Assembly (NCBI RefSeq): GCF_029960665.1
Contig: NZ_JASBRB010000001.1
Location: 363,469-427,468 of the forward strand
Direction: 5' to 3'
Origin: Pseudarthrobacter sp. AL07
Lineage (GTDB): Bacteria > Actinomycetota > Actinomycetes > Actinomycetales > Micrococcaceae
DNA length: 64,000 nucleotides
Shown here piece by piece: positions 26,221 through 35,682 of the stretch (positions are counted from its first letter, which is position 1; each line of letters opens with the position of its first letter). The position numbers and the translations under genes are program-made. Under the pieces are notes generated by a model that saw nothing but the letters and a program-made list of their open reading frames with translations, searched no databases and was not told the DNA's origin.

Positions 26221-27449
26221 CAGAGCTTTCCGCTGAGGGTTGCCAGCCTGGCGGAGGCCTCCTCGAGGAGCTCAACTTTCTTGCAGAACGCGAACCTGAG
26301 CAGGCTCCGTGTCCGTTCCGCGCCCTCCGGGTGACAGAAGACGGGGACGGGGATCGCGGCCACTCCCACCAGTCCGGGCAGCCTGCGGGCCAGGTCCACG
26401 GAGTCGCCAATGCCAAGGGGTGCGGTGTCCACCGTGACGAAATAGGTTCCCTGCGGCGTGTAAACGTCGAATCCTGCGGCGCGGAGGCCCTCGCTGAGGA
26501 TGTCACGCTTCTTCCGGAGACTTGCCGACACGCCCCGGTAAAACTCGTCCGGCAGCGCGAGGCCGGCCGCAATGGCCGACTGGAACGGTGTACCGGAGCT
26601 GTAGGTCAGGAACTGCTTGACCGTGCGGACAGCCGCCACCAGGTGTTCCGGGCCGGTCAGCCAGCCGATCTTCCAGCCGGTGAAGGAGAAAGTCTTTCCG
26701 GCGGACGAGATGGTGATGGTCCGCTCAGCGGCACCAGGCAGCGAGGCGACGGGAATATGCCTGACCCCGAAGGTGAGGTGCTCGTACACCTCATCGGTGA
26801 CGATGAGGCAGTCATGCTTTGTGGCAAGCTCGACGACGCGCTGCAGGACATGACGGGGGAAGACGGCGCCGGTGGGGTTGTGCGGATTATTCAACAGCAC
26901 CACCCTGGTGCGGTCGGTGAAGGCCGCTTCCAGCGCGGTCATATCCGGGTAAAAGTCCGGAGCCAGCAGCGGGGCCGTGACGTGGGTGGCGCCGGACAGG
27001 CCGATGACGGCGCCGTACGCGTCATAAAACGGTTCGAAAGTCAGCACCTCATCGCCGGGGCCGACGAACGCCAGCAACGCTGCGGCGATCCCTTCGGTGG
27101 CGCCGGTGCTGATGATGACCTCGGTCAACGGGTCCGGGGTCAGCCCGTAAAAACGCTCCTGGTGTGCGGATACGGCCTCACGCAGTTCCAGGATGCCCTT
27201 GCCGGGCGCGTACTGGTTGGCTCCGGCTTCGATGGCGGCCACCGCGGCCGCCTTGATTTCCAGCGGTCCGTCCTCGTCAGGGAAACCCTGCCCGAGGTTG
27301 ATGGCGCCGGTCTGCGCCGCCAGCGTGGTCATCTCCTCGAAGATGGTGACGCCCAGTTGGCCGGCGGGTCCCAGCAGGTTGGCGCCTGAGGCGGTGCGCT
27401 GCCACGGGGCAGGCATTGTGGACATGGAAAGGTCCCGTGGTGGATGCAT
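26220..27449 (-). CDS. PLP-dependent aminotransferase, class I/II
   Basis: 409 aa from the ATG at 27449 (MHPPRDLSMSTMPAPW); TACCAT ends 6 nt upstream, and later Met codons are possible starts. Fold-type I: GAINLGQGFPDEDGP, NQYAPGKGILELREAV, ISTGATEGIAAALLAFVGPGDEV, LNNPHNPTGAVF, the PLP lysine in TITISSAGKTFSFTGWKIGWL, and FCHPEGAERTRSLLRFAFCKK at the C-terminus. It resembles methionine/kynurenine-type aminotransferases and actinobacterial DapC-like proteins; the substrate cannot be fixed from sequence. It is divergent from coaD, with 43 bp between start codons. Confidence 0.88.
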   Translation of the reverse strand: MHPPRDLSMSTMPAPWQRTASGANLLGPAGQLGVTIFEEMTTLAAQTGAINLGQGFPDEDGPLEIKAAAVAAIEAGANQYAPGKGILELREAVSAHQERFYGLTPDPLTEVIISTGATEGIAAALLAFVGPGDEVLTFEPFYDAYGAVIGLSGATHVTAPLLAPDFYPDMTALEAAFTDRTRVVLLNNPHNPTGAVFPRHVLQRVVELATKHDCLIVTDEVYEHLTFGVRHIPVASLPGAAERTITISSAGKTFSFTGWKIGWLTGPEHLVAAVRTVKQFLTYSSGTPFQSAIAAGLALPDEFYRGVSASLRKKRDILSEGLRAAGFDVYTPQGTYFVTVDTAPLGIGDSVDLARRLPGLVGVAAIPVPVFCHPEGAERTRSLLRFAFCKKVELLEEASARLATLSGKL

Positions 27450-27492
27450 CCAGTCATGGTATCCCGGCCACCCCATGCGGTAGGTTCGGTGG

Positions 27493-27993
27493 ATGAGACG
27501 CGCTGTCTGCCCCGGATCCTTTGACCCCATTCACAACGGCCATCTCGAGGTCATCGCCCGTGCCGCGGGCCTCTTCGATGAGGTGATCGTGGCGGTGTCG
27601 ACCAATTATGCGAAGAAGTACATGTTCAGCCTGGGGGACCGCCTGGATATGGCGCGCGAAACCCTGGCGTCCCTCAAGGGCATTGTGGTGGAACCGGTGG
27701 GCGACGGTCTTTTGGCCGAGTACTGCCGCCAGCGCGGGGTCTCCGCGATCGTCAAAGGTCTCCGCTCGTCCTCGGACTTCGACTATGAACTTCCGATGGC
27801 TACGATGAACCGCCAGCTCAGCGGCGTCGAAACGGTGTTCCTGCCGGCCGAGGCGCACTACCTGCATTTGTCATCCACCCTGATCAAAGAAGTGGCCGGT
27901 CTGGGTGGCAGCGTGTCCGACTATGTTCCCCGGTCGGTGCATAAAAGGTTGCTCGCGGGCGGGTCTGCGTCCGATCAGCTGCCAAGAGGGTAG
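27493..27993 (+). CDS. coaD: Phosphopantetheine adenylyltransferase
   Basis: 166 aa. It makes dephospho-CoA from 4'-phosphopantetheine and ATP. Seen: the nucleotidyltransferase motif CPGSFDPIHNGHLEVIARA, YCRQRGVSAIVKGLRSSSDFDYELPMATMNRQ, and HLSSTLIKEVAGLGGSVSDYVP. TAGGTT (27481-27486) ends exactly 6 nt before the ATG and no SD is present, implying a leaderless mRNA. It is divergent from the aminotransferase gene. Confidence 0.96.
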   Translation: MRRAVCPGSFDPIHNGHLEVIARAAGLFDEVIVAVSTNYAKKYMFSLGDRLDMARETLASLKGIVVEPVGDGLLAEYCRQRGVSAIVKGLRSSSDFDYELPMATMNRQLSGVETVFLPAEAHYLHLSSTLIKEVAGLGGSVSDYVPRSVHKRLLAGGSASDQLPRG

Positions 27994-28030
27994 GCTAGTC
28001 CGGTACTTCGACGGCCGTCCGTCGCCTGGT

Positions 28031-28060
28031 TTGAGTCCCTGCGGTTCTTCAGGCTAGGAT
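28031..28060 (+). promoter_or_regulatory. Promoter of the DUF177-rpmF-rnc operon
   Basis: -35 TTGAGT (28031-28036), 18-nt spacer, -10 TAGGAT (28055-28060). The predicted start is at about 28067. The leader carries a seven-codon reading frame (28075-28098) with AGGAG inside it. Confidence 0.6.
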
Positions 28061-28093
28061 GGTACGTCGGTCATATGTTCAACAGGAGTTCTC

Positions 28094-28642
28094 ATTAAAC
28101 GAGATGCTAGTTCGCCCTTGGCGTTCGACGTCAAGGATATCGGGCGCAGCCCGGGAAGCATGCGGACACTGAAAGAACATGTACCCGCACCAAGTGACCT
28201 TGGTGTGGCACTCATTGGCGTTCAGGAAGGCTCGGACATCGAGCTGGATCTGAGGCTTGAGGCCGTACACGAAGGAATTCTGGTATCAGGAACCGCGGTC
28301 GCCGAAGTAAAAGGCGAGTGCGGACGATGCCTGGATCCCCTTGCGTATGACCTTGAGGTCAATGTGCAAGAACTTTTCTTCTACGAGGGCGTTCAGTTCT
28401 CCGACGGAGAAGACGAAGAAGAGCAATATCGAATCGAGTACGATCTAATCGATCTTGAGCCGGTGTTGCGGGACGCAGTTGTAACCATGCTGCCGTTCCA
28501 GCCGGTGTGCCGGGAAGACTGCCAGGGCCTTTGCTCCGAATGCGGAGTACGCCTGGAAGACGAGCCGGGGCACCACCACGAGGTCGTAGATCCTCGCTGG
28601 GCTGCCCTAGCTGACTTGGCTAAGCCTGACCGGCAAAACTGA
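28094..28642 (+). CDS. DUF177 (YceD-like) protein, probable ATT start
   Basis: 182 aa if the ATT at 28094 is the start, with AGGAG (28084-28088) 5 nt upstream. The next option is TTG at 28118 without an SD; no ATG or GTG start is available near the domain. The domain begins SSPLAFDVKDIGRSPGSMRTLKEHV and holds a Cys pair set, GECGRCLDPL and VCREDCQGLCSECGVRLEDEPGHHH, a likely zinc site. The DUF177/YceD family is encoded before rpmF across bacteria and is linked to 23S rRNA and ribosome assembly; its exact action is not established. The ATT overlaps the TAA of the upstream mini-frame. Confidence 0.85.
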   Translation: MKRDASSPLAFDVKDIGRSPGSMRTLKEHVPAPSDLGVALIGVQEGSDIELDLRLEAVHEGILVSGTAVAEVKGECGRCLDPLAYDLEVNVQELFFYEGVQFSDGEDEEEQYRIEYDLIDLEPVLRDAVVTMLPFQPVCREDCQGLCSECGVRLEDEPGHHHEVVDPRWAALADLAKPDRQN

Positions 28643-28678
28643 TTTGTAAGTGTTTTTCTAGAGAGAAATGAGTTAGCC

Positions 28679-28882
28679 GTGGCTGTCCCGAAGCGGAAAA
28701 TGTCTCGCTCGAATACCCGCGCCCGCCGCTCCCAGTGGAAGGCAACTGCCCCCCACCTGGTGAAGACCGTAGAGAACGGCCAGGTTACTTACAGCCTGCC
28801 GCACCAGGCGAAGGTCGTTACCGACTCGGCTGGCACTGCGTTGTTCCTTGAGTACAAGGGCCGCAAGGTCGCAGACGTCTAA
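28679..28882 (+). CDS. rpmF: 50S ribosomal protein L32
   Basis: 67 aa with a GTG start ([28 protein letters not shown]). It matches L32; the C-terminal part ([25 protein letters not shown]) lacks the Cys zinc ligands, so this is the zinc-free form. It lies 36 nt after the DUF177 gene and 18 nt before rnc, an arrangement conserved in actinobacteria. A purine-rich GAGAGA precedes the start at a longish distance. Confidence 0.96.
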   Translation: MAVPKRKMSRSNTRARRSQWKATAPHLVKTVENGQVTYSLPHQAKVVTDSAGTALFLEYKGRKVADV

Positions 28883-28900
28883 TCGGCCGCTTGGGCTGAC

Positions 28901-29644
28901 ATGATGTCTTCAACTGAAGAGCTTCTGAAGCGTCTCGGTGTCTCCATTGACGCCGGGACGCTTCGTCTTGCTCTCACACACCGTTCCTACGCCTACGAAA
29001 ACGGCGGCATCCCCACCAACGAGCGGCTCGAATTCCTGGGCGACTCCATCCTGGGCTTCTCCGTGACCGATGCCCTGTACCGGGACAACCCCACCCTCCC
29101 AGAGGGCGACCTTGCCAAACGCCGCTCTGCGGTGGTCAGCACCCGCGCCCTCGCCGGCATTGGCCGAAGCCTCGGCATCGGGGATTACATCTACCTGGGG
29201 CAGGGCGAAAAGCTCACCGCGGGCAAGAACAAGGCTTCCATCCTGGCGGACACCATGGAAGCACTCATTGGTGCCACCTACGTGTCCAACGACATTGAGA
29301 CTGCCCGTCAGCTCGTCATGCGCCTGATTGGCCCGCTCCTGAAGGATGCTGCCGCCCTCGGCGCCGGCACCGACTGGAAAACCAGCATCCAGGAACTGGC
29401 AGCCAGCAGGCAGATGGGCACTATCTACTACGCCGTTGAGGGGGCGGGGCCGGACCACGCCCGGACCTTTACAGCGGTCCTGAATATTGGTGGCAAACCG
29501 TACGGCAACGGATCAGGCCACTCGAAGAAGGAAGCGGAACAGGAAGCTGCCGCGGACGCCTGGCGTCAGCTCTCCGGAACTCCCGGAGCCGCCGCTGCCC
29601 CTGCAGCGGAGGGCGCATCACCAGAGTCTTCCCGCAGCGTATAG
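28901..29644 (+). CDS. rnc: Ribonuclease III
   Basis: 247 aa (ATG at 28901, or the next ATG at 28904). It cleaves double-stranded RNA in rRNA precursors and mRNAs. The catalytic signature NERLEFLGDSILG is followed by LADTMEALIGATYV with the second acidic set, then a double-stranded RNA-binding domain (TDWKTSIQELAASRQMGTIYYAVEGAGPDHARTFTAVLNIGGKPYGNGSGHSKKEAEQEAA). The Ala/Pro/Ser-rich tail is short. mutM follows after 8 nt. Confidence 0.96.
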   Translation: MMSSTEELLKRLGVSIDAGTLRLALTHRSYAYENGGIPTNERLEFLGDSILGFSVTDALYRDNPTLPEGDLAKRRSAVVSTRALAGIGRSLGIGDYIYLGQGEKLTAGKNKASILADTMEALIGATYVSNDIETARQLVMRLIGPLLKDAAALGAGTDWKTSIQELAASRQMGTIYYAVEGAGPDHARTFTAVLNIGGKPYGNGSGHSKKEAEQEAAADAWRQLSGTPGAAAAPAAEGASPESSRSV

Positions 29645-29652
29645 GCTGAGCC

Positions 29653-30600
29653 GTGCCCGAACTGCCTGAAGTTGAAGTGGTCCGCCGTGGACTGGTGAGT
29701 TGGGTCCGCGGCCGAACCATCACAGGGGTAGACGTGCTGGACCCGCGCTCCCTCCGCCGGCATGCAATGGGCCCTGAGGACTTCAGGGGCAACCTCCAGG
29801 GCACCACGGTTGTGGACGTTGTGCGCCGCGGAAAATTCCTGTGGATGCCGCTGAGCGAGGCTGCGGAGTCCGCTGGCGCACCCCGCGTCGCCCTGATGGC
29901 CCACCTCGGGATGAGCGGTCAGCTCCTGATGCAGGACGGCGAAGTGCCGGACGAGAAACACCTCAAGGTCAGGCTGCGGCTGAGCCCCGTGGCCGGAATG
30001 CCTGAACAACTCAGGTTTGTTGACCAGCGGATTTTCGGCGGGCTGTTCGTCACCGGCATGATTCCCACGGACGACGGCGGCCCTGGCGGCCAGTCCGAAT
30101 CTCCCGTTGCGCTGATCGCTGAGGAAGCTTCCCACATCGCCCGGGACCCGCTGGACCCGGCGTTTTCCTTTGACCTTTTTTACGGCAGGCTGCGCAAGCG
30201 CAGGACGGGCCTCAAACGCGCGTTGTTGGACCAGGGACTCGTCTCAGGAATCGGCAACATCTATGCCGATGAGGCCCTGTGGCGGGCAAAGCTGCACTAC
30301 GCCAGGCCCACCGATACGCTGCGCCGCGGCGACGCGGAACGGCTCATCACCAGCTCCCGCGAGGTCATGCTGGATGCTCTGGCGGCAGGGGGCACCAGTT
30401 TCGATGCGTTGTACGTCAACGTCAACGGCGCCTCTGGTTATTTTGACCGCTCCCTGAACGCCTACGGGCGGGAAGGCAAACCCTGCAGCCGTTGTGCCGC
30501 CGTCGGAATTCACTCCACGGTCCGCCGCGAGCAGTTCATGAACCGGTCCTCATACTCCTGCCCGGTCTGTCAGCCGCGCCCGCGCAACGGACGCTGGTAG
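29653..30600 (+). CDS. mutM: Formamidopyrimidine-DNA glycosylase
   Basis: 315 aa with a GTG start. A bifunctional glycosylase/AP lyase that removes 8-oxoguanine. The N-terminal [13 protein letters not shown] gives the catalytic Pro2 and Glu3; further motifs are [33 protein letters not shown], and a C-terminal zinc finger with CSRC...CPVC (residues about 285-310). The order rnc-mutM-smc is conserved in actinobacteria. A 140-bp gap with a candidate -10 (TATAAC, 30677-30682) precedes smc. Confidence 0.96.
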   Translation: MPELPEVEVVRRGLVSWVRGRTITGVDVLDPRSLRRHAMGPEDFRGNLQGTTVVDVVRRGKFLWMPLSEAAESAGAPRVALMAHLGMSGQLLMQDGEVPDEKHLKVRLRLSPVAGMPEQLRFVDQRIFGGLFVTGMIPTDDGGPGGQSESPVALIAEEASHIARDPLDPAFSFDLFYGRLRKRRTGLKRALLDQGLVSGIGNIYADEALWRAKLHYARPTDTLRRGDAERLITSSREVMLDALAAGGTSFDALYVNVNGASGYFDRSLNAYGREGKPCSRCAAVGIHSTVRREQFMNRSSYSCPVCQPRPRNGRW

Positions 30601-30740
30601 CCCGCCGCGCCCTGCCGGGCATGATCGGGCGCTGTCCGGTGCAGGGACAGACACCCGGAAATCCGCGGCTTTCCGCTATAACACAGTAGATTTGGGGCAG
30701 CAAAGCAGCCGCTTCAGCCACTCAGGAGACCAGAAACACC

Positions 30741-33700
30741 TTGCACCTCAAAAGCCTTACCGTCCGTGGGTTCAAGTCGTTTGCATCGGCCACAACCTTC
30801 GATTTTGAGCCTGGCATCACGGCAGTGGTGGGGCCGAACGGCTCCGGGAAATCCAACGTGGTGGACGCACTCTCCTGGGTGATGGGGGAGCAGGGAGCCA
30901 AAACGCTCCGCGGCGGCAAAATGGAGGACGTCATTTTTGCCGGGACCTCCGGGCGCCCGCCGCTGGGCCGGGCCCACGTATCCCTGACCATCGACAACAC
31001 CGACGGCGCCCTGCCCATCGAATTCAGCGAGGTCACCATCTCGCGGACCCTCTTCCGCACCGGGGGCTCTGAATACGCTATTAACGGTGCCAGCTGCCGC
31101 CTGCTCGACATCCAGGAACTGCTCTCGGATTCCGGTATGGGCCGGGAAATGCATGTCATTGTGGGCCAGGGGCAGCTGGACAAGGTCCTGCACGCCACTC
31201 CGGAGGACCGCCGCGGCTTCATTGAGGAAGCCGCCGGGATCCTCAAGCACCGCCGCCGCAAGGAAAAAACGGTCCGCAAGCTTGAGGCCATGCAGGCGAA
31301 CCTGCAACGGCTGAGCGACCTGACGGGGGAGATCAGGCGCCAGCTCACGCCACTCGGCAAGCAGGCCGATGTGGCGCGCCGCGCCCAACGGGTCCAGTTC
31401 GACGTCCGCGACGCACGCGCGCGGCTGCTGGCCGACGACCTCGTCCAGCAACAGAATTCACTTGAGCAGGACGTGGCCGACGAAACGGCACTGAAGGCCC
31501 GCCGTGCGGTGGTGGAGCAGCAGCTGGAGGCGGGCCGCCGGCAACAGGCAGCCGTGGAACAGCTCGCAGCCGAGGCAACACCAAAGCTCAACGCCGCCCG
31601 GGATACCTGGTACCGGCTCTCCGCTTCCAGGGAACGGCTTCGTTCCCTGGGCTCGCTGGCCCAGGAACGCGGCCGCCTGCTGGGCGCCGTTGATGCCGAA
31701 CCGTACTCGGGCAGGGATCCCGAGCAGCTGGAACGGCAGGCCGTCCGGGTCCGGGATGAGTTGATGGAGATGGAGCGCCACATCCTTGACCGGCGCAGCG
31801 CGCTGGACTCGGCGACGGCGGCGAAGAACGCTGCCGAACTCGAGGCGTCTGCCGAGGAGAAAAGGCTGACTGCCGTCCTCCGGGCCGCAGCGGACCGCCG
31901 CGAGGGCCTCGCGAAGCTTGCCGGACAGGTTGGTGCCGCACGATCGCGGGTTGAATCCGCGCAGGCCGAACTGGGCAGGCTGCGGGAATCACTCGCCGCC
32001 GGACAGGAACGCCGCCGCCGGGCCCAGTCGGAGTTCACCGCCCTGGAAACGCAGGTGGCGGGGGTCGAGGAAGGGGAGGAAAGCCTGGACGCCGACTACG
32101 AGGACGCCAGCGCAGAGCTCGACGCCGTTGTGCAGGAGATTGCCGAGCTGACGTCCGTGGGGGGAGACGCTGTCCGCGAACGTGACGCCCTCGTGGCCCG
32201 CCGGGACGCGCTGCAGCTTGGCCTCAACCGCAAAGACGGCACGGCGCACGCCCTCGACTCCGGACTGGATGGCGTTGCGGGAGCGCTTGCCTCGAGCCTG
32301 ACTATTCAGCCGGGGTATGAGGCCGCGATTGCCGCGGCGCTGGGCGGGGCCTCCGAAGCGATCGTGGTCCGGGATCCTGACGTGGCCGCCGTCGTGGTTC
32401 AACTTCTTAAAGACGACGATGCGGGGCGTGCTTCCCTGCTGCTGGCGTCTGCTGTGCCCGTGCGGGACGCGACCTCCGGCGCGGGCGAGCTCCTGCCGGC
32501 AGGCGCACGCTGGGCTGTGGACTTGGCATCCGCCGAGGGCGGGGCCGCCCTTGCGGTGGCCGCGCTCTTGACCGGGGTGGCAGTTGTTGAAGACCTGGTC
32601 GGTGCGGGGCTGCTGGTTGCCGAACGGCCCAACCTGACAGCCGTGACCCGGGCCGGGGACGTGTTCACCGCGCTTACAGTGACCGGAGGCTCGGCAAAGG
32701 CGCCGTCCCTGCTTGAGGTGCAGGCCGCCGTGGACGACGCCGAGGCCCGGCTGGCTGTTGTCACCGCGGACCTGGAACGGAACCGGTTCGCACTGGCCGG
32801 CGCCGAGGTCCGGCGCACCGAGGCCCGGACGAGAGCGGAGGCTGCCCTGGACCGCCTGCACGATTCCGACGCCCGGCTCGCAGCCGTGGCCGAAAAGCTC
32901 GGCCACCTGAACTCCATCCTGCGCAGCGCCGTCGGTGAAAGCGACAGGCTGGCCACTTCGCTGGCCAGGGCGGAGGCCAATGTTGTGACAGAGGAGCAGA
33001 CGCTCGCCGCCGTTGCCGCGCGCCTGGCTGCGGCGCAGGAGGCGCCGGCTGAAGAGGAACCCTCCACCGAACAACGTGATGCCCTCGCTTTGGCGGCGTC
33101 GTTGGCCAGGTCTGCGGAGATGGACGCGAGGCTTTCGCTGCGCAGCACGGAAGAGCAGCTGACCGCCACGAGCAACCGGGCCCTATCGCTGGAACGGGCA
33201 GCGGCCACCGAACGACGGGCGCGTGAAGAGGCTGCCGAACGGGCGCGCCGCCGTCGGATCCAGGCCCAACGGGCGGCTGCTGTCTCCGCTGCGGTGGAGT
33301 TGGCAATCCGGTTCATCGATGTTTCTGTTGAGCTGGCCCGGCATGAACGTGACCTCGCCGAAGAGAACCGGGAAGACCGGGACCGGGCGCTGCTGGCGAC
33401 CCGGACAACCAATGATGCGCTGGCCCGCGAACTGGCGGAACTGACGGACTCGGTTCACCGGGACGAACTGGTCCGCGCCCAGCAGCGGGCACGGATTGAG
33501 GCCCTGGAAACGCGGTCCATCGAGGAACTCGGGATCACGCCGGACGTGTTGGTGGCGGACTTCGGCCCGGACGTTCCCGTGCCCGTCCCCGCAGAGGAAA
33601 GCGGCGACAAATGGGCGGCTCTGCGGACCCCCGTGGACGACGACGGCACACCGGTCCCCGACGGCAAGCCCTTTGTCCGCGAGGAGCAGGAGAAGCGCCT

Positions 33701-34331
33701 CCGGAAAGCCGAAAGGGACCTGTCAGCCCTGGGCAAGGTCAACCCGCTGGCGCTCGAGGAGTTCGCCGCCCTGGAGGAACGGCACCAGTTCCTCAGCACC
33801 CAGCTGGAGGACCTGAAGTCCAGCCGCAAGGACCTGCTGGACATCATCAAGGAAGTGGATGACCGGGTCCAGCGGGTCTTTACCGAGGCCTTTGAGGACA
33901 CCCGGGGCCAGTTCGTCCACGTCTTTGAACGCCTCTTTCCCGGCGGCGAAGGCCGGCTGGTGCTGACGGATCCTTCGGACATGCTCACCACCGGAATCGA
34001 GGTCGAAGCGCGACCCGCCGGCAAGAAAATCAAGCGCCTCTCACTGTTGTCAGGAGGAGAACGGTCCCTCACCGCCGTCGCCCTTTTGGTTGCTATCTTC
34101 AAAGCCCGCCCCTCGCCGTTCTATGTCATGGACGAGGTTGAAGCGGCCCTTGATGACACCAACCTCGGCCGGCTCATCACCATCTTCGAAGAGCTGCGGG
34201 AGTCCAGCCAGCTGATCGTGATCACGCACCAGAAGCGGACCATGGAAGTGGCTGATGCCCTGTACGGCGTCACCATGCGCGGCGACGGCGTGTCCACCGT
34301 CATCAGCCAGCGGCTGGGTGCCGACGTATAG
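30741..34331 (+). CDS. smc: Chromosome segregation protein SMC
   Basis: 1196 aa with a TTG start (LHLKSLTVRGFKSFASATTFDFEPG); AGGAG is 12 nt upstream. ABC-type head: Walker A VVGPNGSGKSNVVDALSWVMGEQ, signature LLSGGERSLTAVALLVAIF, Walker B PFYVMDEVEAALDD. Two long coiled coils rich in Ala, Arg, Glu flank a hinge (about residues 505-650, ALASSLTIQPGYEAAIAAALGGASEAIVVRDPD). It acts with ScpA and ScpB in chromosome compaction. The coiled coil is Ala/Arg-rich, as usual for high-GC actinobacteria. ftsY follows with its own leaderless-type start. Confidence 0.97.
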   Translation: MHLKSLTVRGFKSFASATTFDFEPGITAVVGPNGSGKSNVVDALSWVMGEQGAKTLRGGKMEDVIFAGTSGRPPLGRAHVSLTIDNTDGALPIEFSEVTISRTLFRTGGSEYAINGASCRLLDIQELLSDSGMGREMHVIVGQGQLDKVLHATPEDRRGFIEEAAGILKHRRRKEKTVRKLEAMQANLQRLSDLTGEIRRQLTPLGKQADVARRAQRVQFDVRDARARLLADDLVQQQNSLEQDVADETALKARRAVVEQQLEAGRRQQAAVEQLAAEATPKLNAARDTWYRLSASRERLRSLGSLAQERGRLLGAVDAEPYSGRDPEQLERQAVRVRDELMEMERHILDRRSALDSATAAKNAAELEASAEEKRLTAVLRAAADRREGLAKLAGQVGAARSRVESAQAELGRLRESLAAGQERRRRAQSEFTALETQVAGVEEGEESLDADYEDASAELDAVVQEIAELTSVGGDAVRERDALVARRDALQLGLNRKDGTAHALDSGLDGVAGALASSLTIQPGYEAAIAAALGGASEAIVVRDPDVAAVVVQLLKDDDAGRASLLLASAVPVRDATSGAGELLPAGARWAVDLASAEGGAALAVAALLTGVAVVEDLVGAGLLVAERPNLTAVTRAGDVFTALTVTGGSAKAPSLLEVQAAVDDAEARLAVVTADLERNRFALAGAEVRRTEARTRAEAALDRLHDSDARLAAVAEKLGHLNSILRSAVGESDRLATSLARAEANVVTEEQTLAAVAARLAAAQEAPAEEEPSTEQRDALALAASLARSAEMDARLSLRSTEEQLTATSNRALSLERAAATERRAREEAAERARRRRIQAQRAAAVSAAVELAIRFIDVSVELARHERDLAEENREDRDRALLATRTTNDALARELAELTDSVHRDELVRAQQRARIEALETRSIEELGITPDVLVADFGPDVPVPVPAEESGDKWAALRTPVDDDGTPVPDGKPFVREEQEKRLRKAERDLSALGKVNPLALEEFAALEERHQFLSTQLEDLKSSRKDLLDIIKEVDDRVQRVFTEAFEDTRGQFVHVFERLFPGGEGRLVLTDPSDMLTTGIEVEARPAGKKIKRLSLLSGGERSLTAVALLVAIFKARPSPFYVMDEVEAALDDTNLGRLITIFEELRESSQLIVITHQKRTMEVADALYGVTMRGDGVSTVISQRLGADV

Positions 34332-34386
34332 CGCCCGTGCAGGTGGCGGCCCCGAACGCCTGCCACGTTTGTGAGAAGCTAGGGGA

Positions 34387-35595
34387 GTGAATGACATCCT
34401 CCCCATTATTCTGTCCATTGTTGCTGCCCTGGCGGTTATTGGCGGGCTGATCCCGGTCCTGTTGAAGACGCGGAAGAACATCACCCAGTACCCGGGGACG
34501 CGCGACGCCAATGATCCCGCCACCCCGCAAGGCGGGGGAACACTGCTCGAGGACGCGCCCGTGGTTCCGGCCGAGCGCAGCGCTCCCGCCGGCGTCGACC
34601 TCGAAGACCTCGAAGTCACCGATGTTCCTGATGACGTGGCAGGCCTGGAAATCATCCAGGTTGAAACCCCCCTTCCTGTTGCCGGCCGCCTGACCCGCCT
34701 CCGCGAGCGTCTGGTCCGGTCGAACAACATCCTCGGCAAGAGCCTGCTTGCGTTACTCTCCAGCGACAAGATCGACGAGAACGTCTGGGATGAAGTGGAG
34801 GAGACCCTCCTGCTGGCCGATCTCGGTACCGAACCCACCATGCAGCTGGTCGACGCCCTCCGGGAGCGCGTGAAAATACTCGGCACCAGGACCCCCGAGC
34901 AGGTCAAGGCTCTGCTCCGCGAGGAACTGATCAAGCTGGTGGATCCCACCATGGACCGCGCGCTGCGCACGGACAGGCATGCGGACAAGCCGGCCATCGT
35001 GCTGGTGGTGGGCGTCAACGGCGTGGGCAAAACCACCACCGTGGGCAAGCTCGCCCGCGTGCTTGTTGCCGAGGATAAGGACGTCCTGCTCGGCGCCGCG
35101 GACACCTTCCGCGCCGCGGCCGCCGAACAGTTGGCCACGTGGGGCCAGCGTGTGGGTGTACCCACCGTGAAGTCCGACGTCGACGGCGCGGACCCAGCGT
35201 CCGTCGCCTATGAGGCGGTCAAGGCGGGTATTGAGCAGGAAGTCGACGTTGTCATGATTGACACCGCCGGCCGCTTGCAGAACAAGACCGGCCTCATGGA
35301 CGAACTCGGCAAGGTCAAGCGTGTCATCGAAAAGCTGGCGGAGGTGGACGAGGTCCTGCTGGTTCTGGACGCCACCACCGGCCAGAACGGCCTGAACCAG
35401 GCCCGCGTCTTCGCCGAGGTAGTGAACATCACCGGCATTGTCCTGACCAAACTGGACGGGACCGCGAAGGGTGGCATCGTGGTGGCCATCCAGAAATCAC
35501 TCGGCGTGCCGGTCAAGCTGATCGGACTCGGCGAAGGCGCCGATGACCTGGCCCCGTTCGAAGCCGAGACCTTTGTGGACGCCCTGCTGAACTAG
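34387..35595 (+). CDS. ftsY: Signal recognition particle receptor FtsY
   Basis: 402 aa with a GTG start; GAAGCT (34375-34380) ends 6 nt upstream. It has an N-terminal transmembrane helix (DILPIILSIVAALAVIGGLIPVLL), typical of actinobacterial FtsY, then an acidic linker and the NG GTPase domain: VVGVNGVGKTTTVGKLA (G1), LGAADTFRAAAAEQL, VMIDTAGRLQNKTGLM (G3), LTKLDGTAKGG (G4). It docks ribosome-SRP complexes at the membrane together with Ffh (40.4-42.0 kb). It converges on the MFS gene over a large hairpin. Confidence 0.97.
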   Translation: MNDILPIILSIVAALAVIGGLIPVLLKTRKNITQYPGTRDANDPATPQGGGTLLEDAPVVPAERSAPAGVDLEDLEVTDVPDDVAGLEIIQVETPLPVAGRLTRLRERLVRSNNILGKSLLALLSSDKIDENVWDEVEETLLLADLGTEPTMQLVDALRERVKILGTRTPEQVKALLREELIKLVDPTMDRALRTDRHADKPAIVLVVGVNGVGKTTTVGKLARVLVAEDKDVLLGAADTFRAAAAEQLATWGQRVGVPTVKSDVDGADPASVAYEAVKAGIEQEVDVVMIDTAGRLQNKTGLMDELGKVKRVIEKLAEVDEVLLVLDATTGQNGLNQARVFAEVVNITGIVLTKLDGTAKGGIVVAIQKSLGVPVKLIGLGEGADDLAPFEAETFVDALLN

Positions 35596-35625
35596 GGACC
35601 GGGTCCACACCGGATCGACACAAAA

Positions 35626-35682
35626 TGAGGGGTGAGATCCCGCCGCTAAGCCGAAGCTTTAGTGGTGGGAACTCACCCCTCA
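35626..35682. terminator. Large inverted repeat between ftsY and the MFS gene, probable two-way terminator
   Basis: 24-nt arms (35626-35649 and 35659-35682; 21 Watson-Crick pairs, 2 G-U, 1 mismatch) around a 9-nt loop. The outer part is TGAGGGGTGAG / CTCACCCCTCA. The right arm overlaps the last codons and stop of the MFS gene. It has the same 24-nt arm length as the 3786 and 15328 palindromes but a different sequence. Confidence 0.65.
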
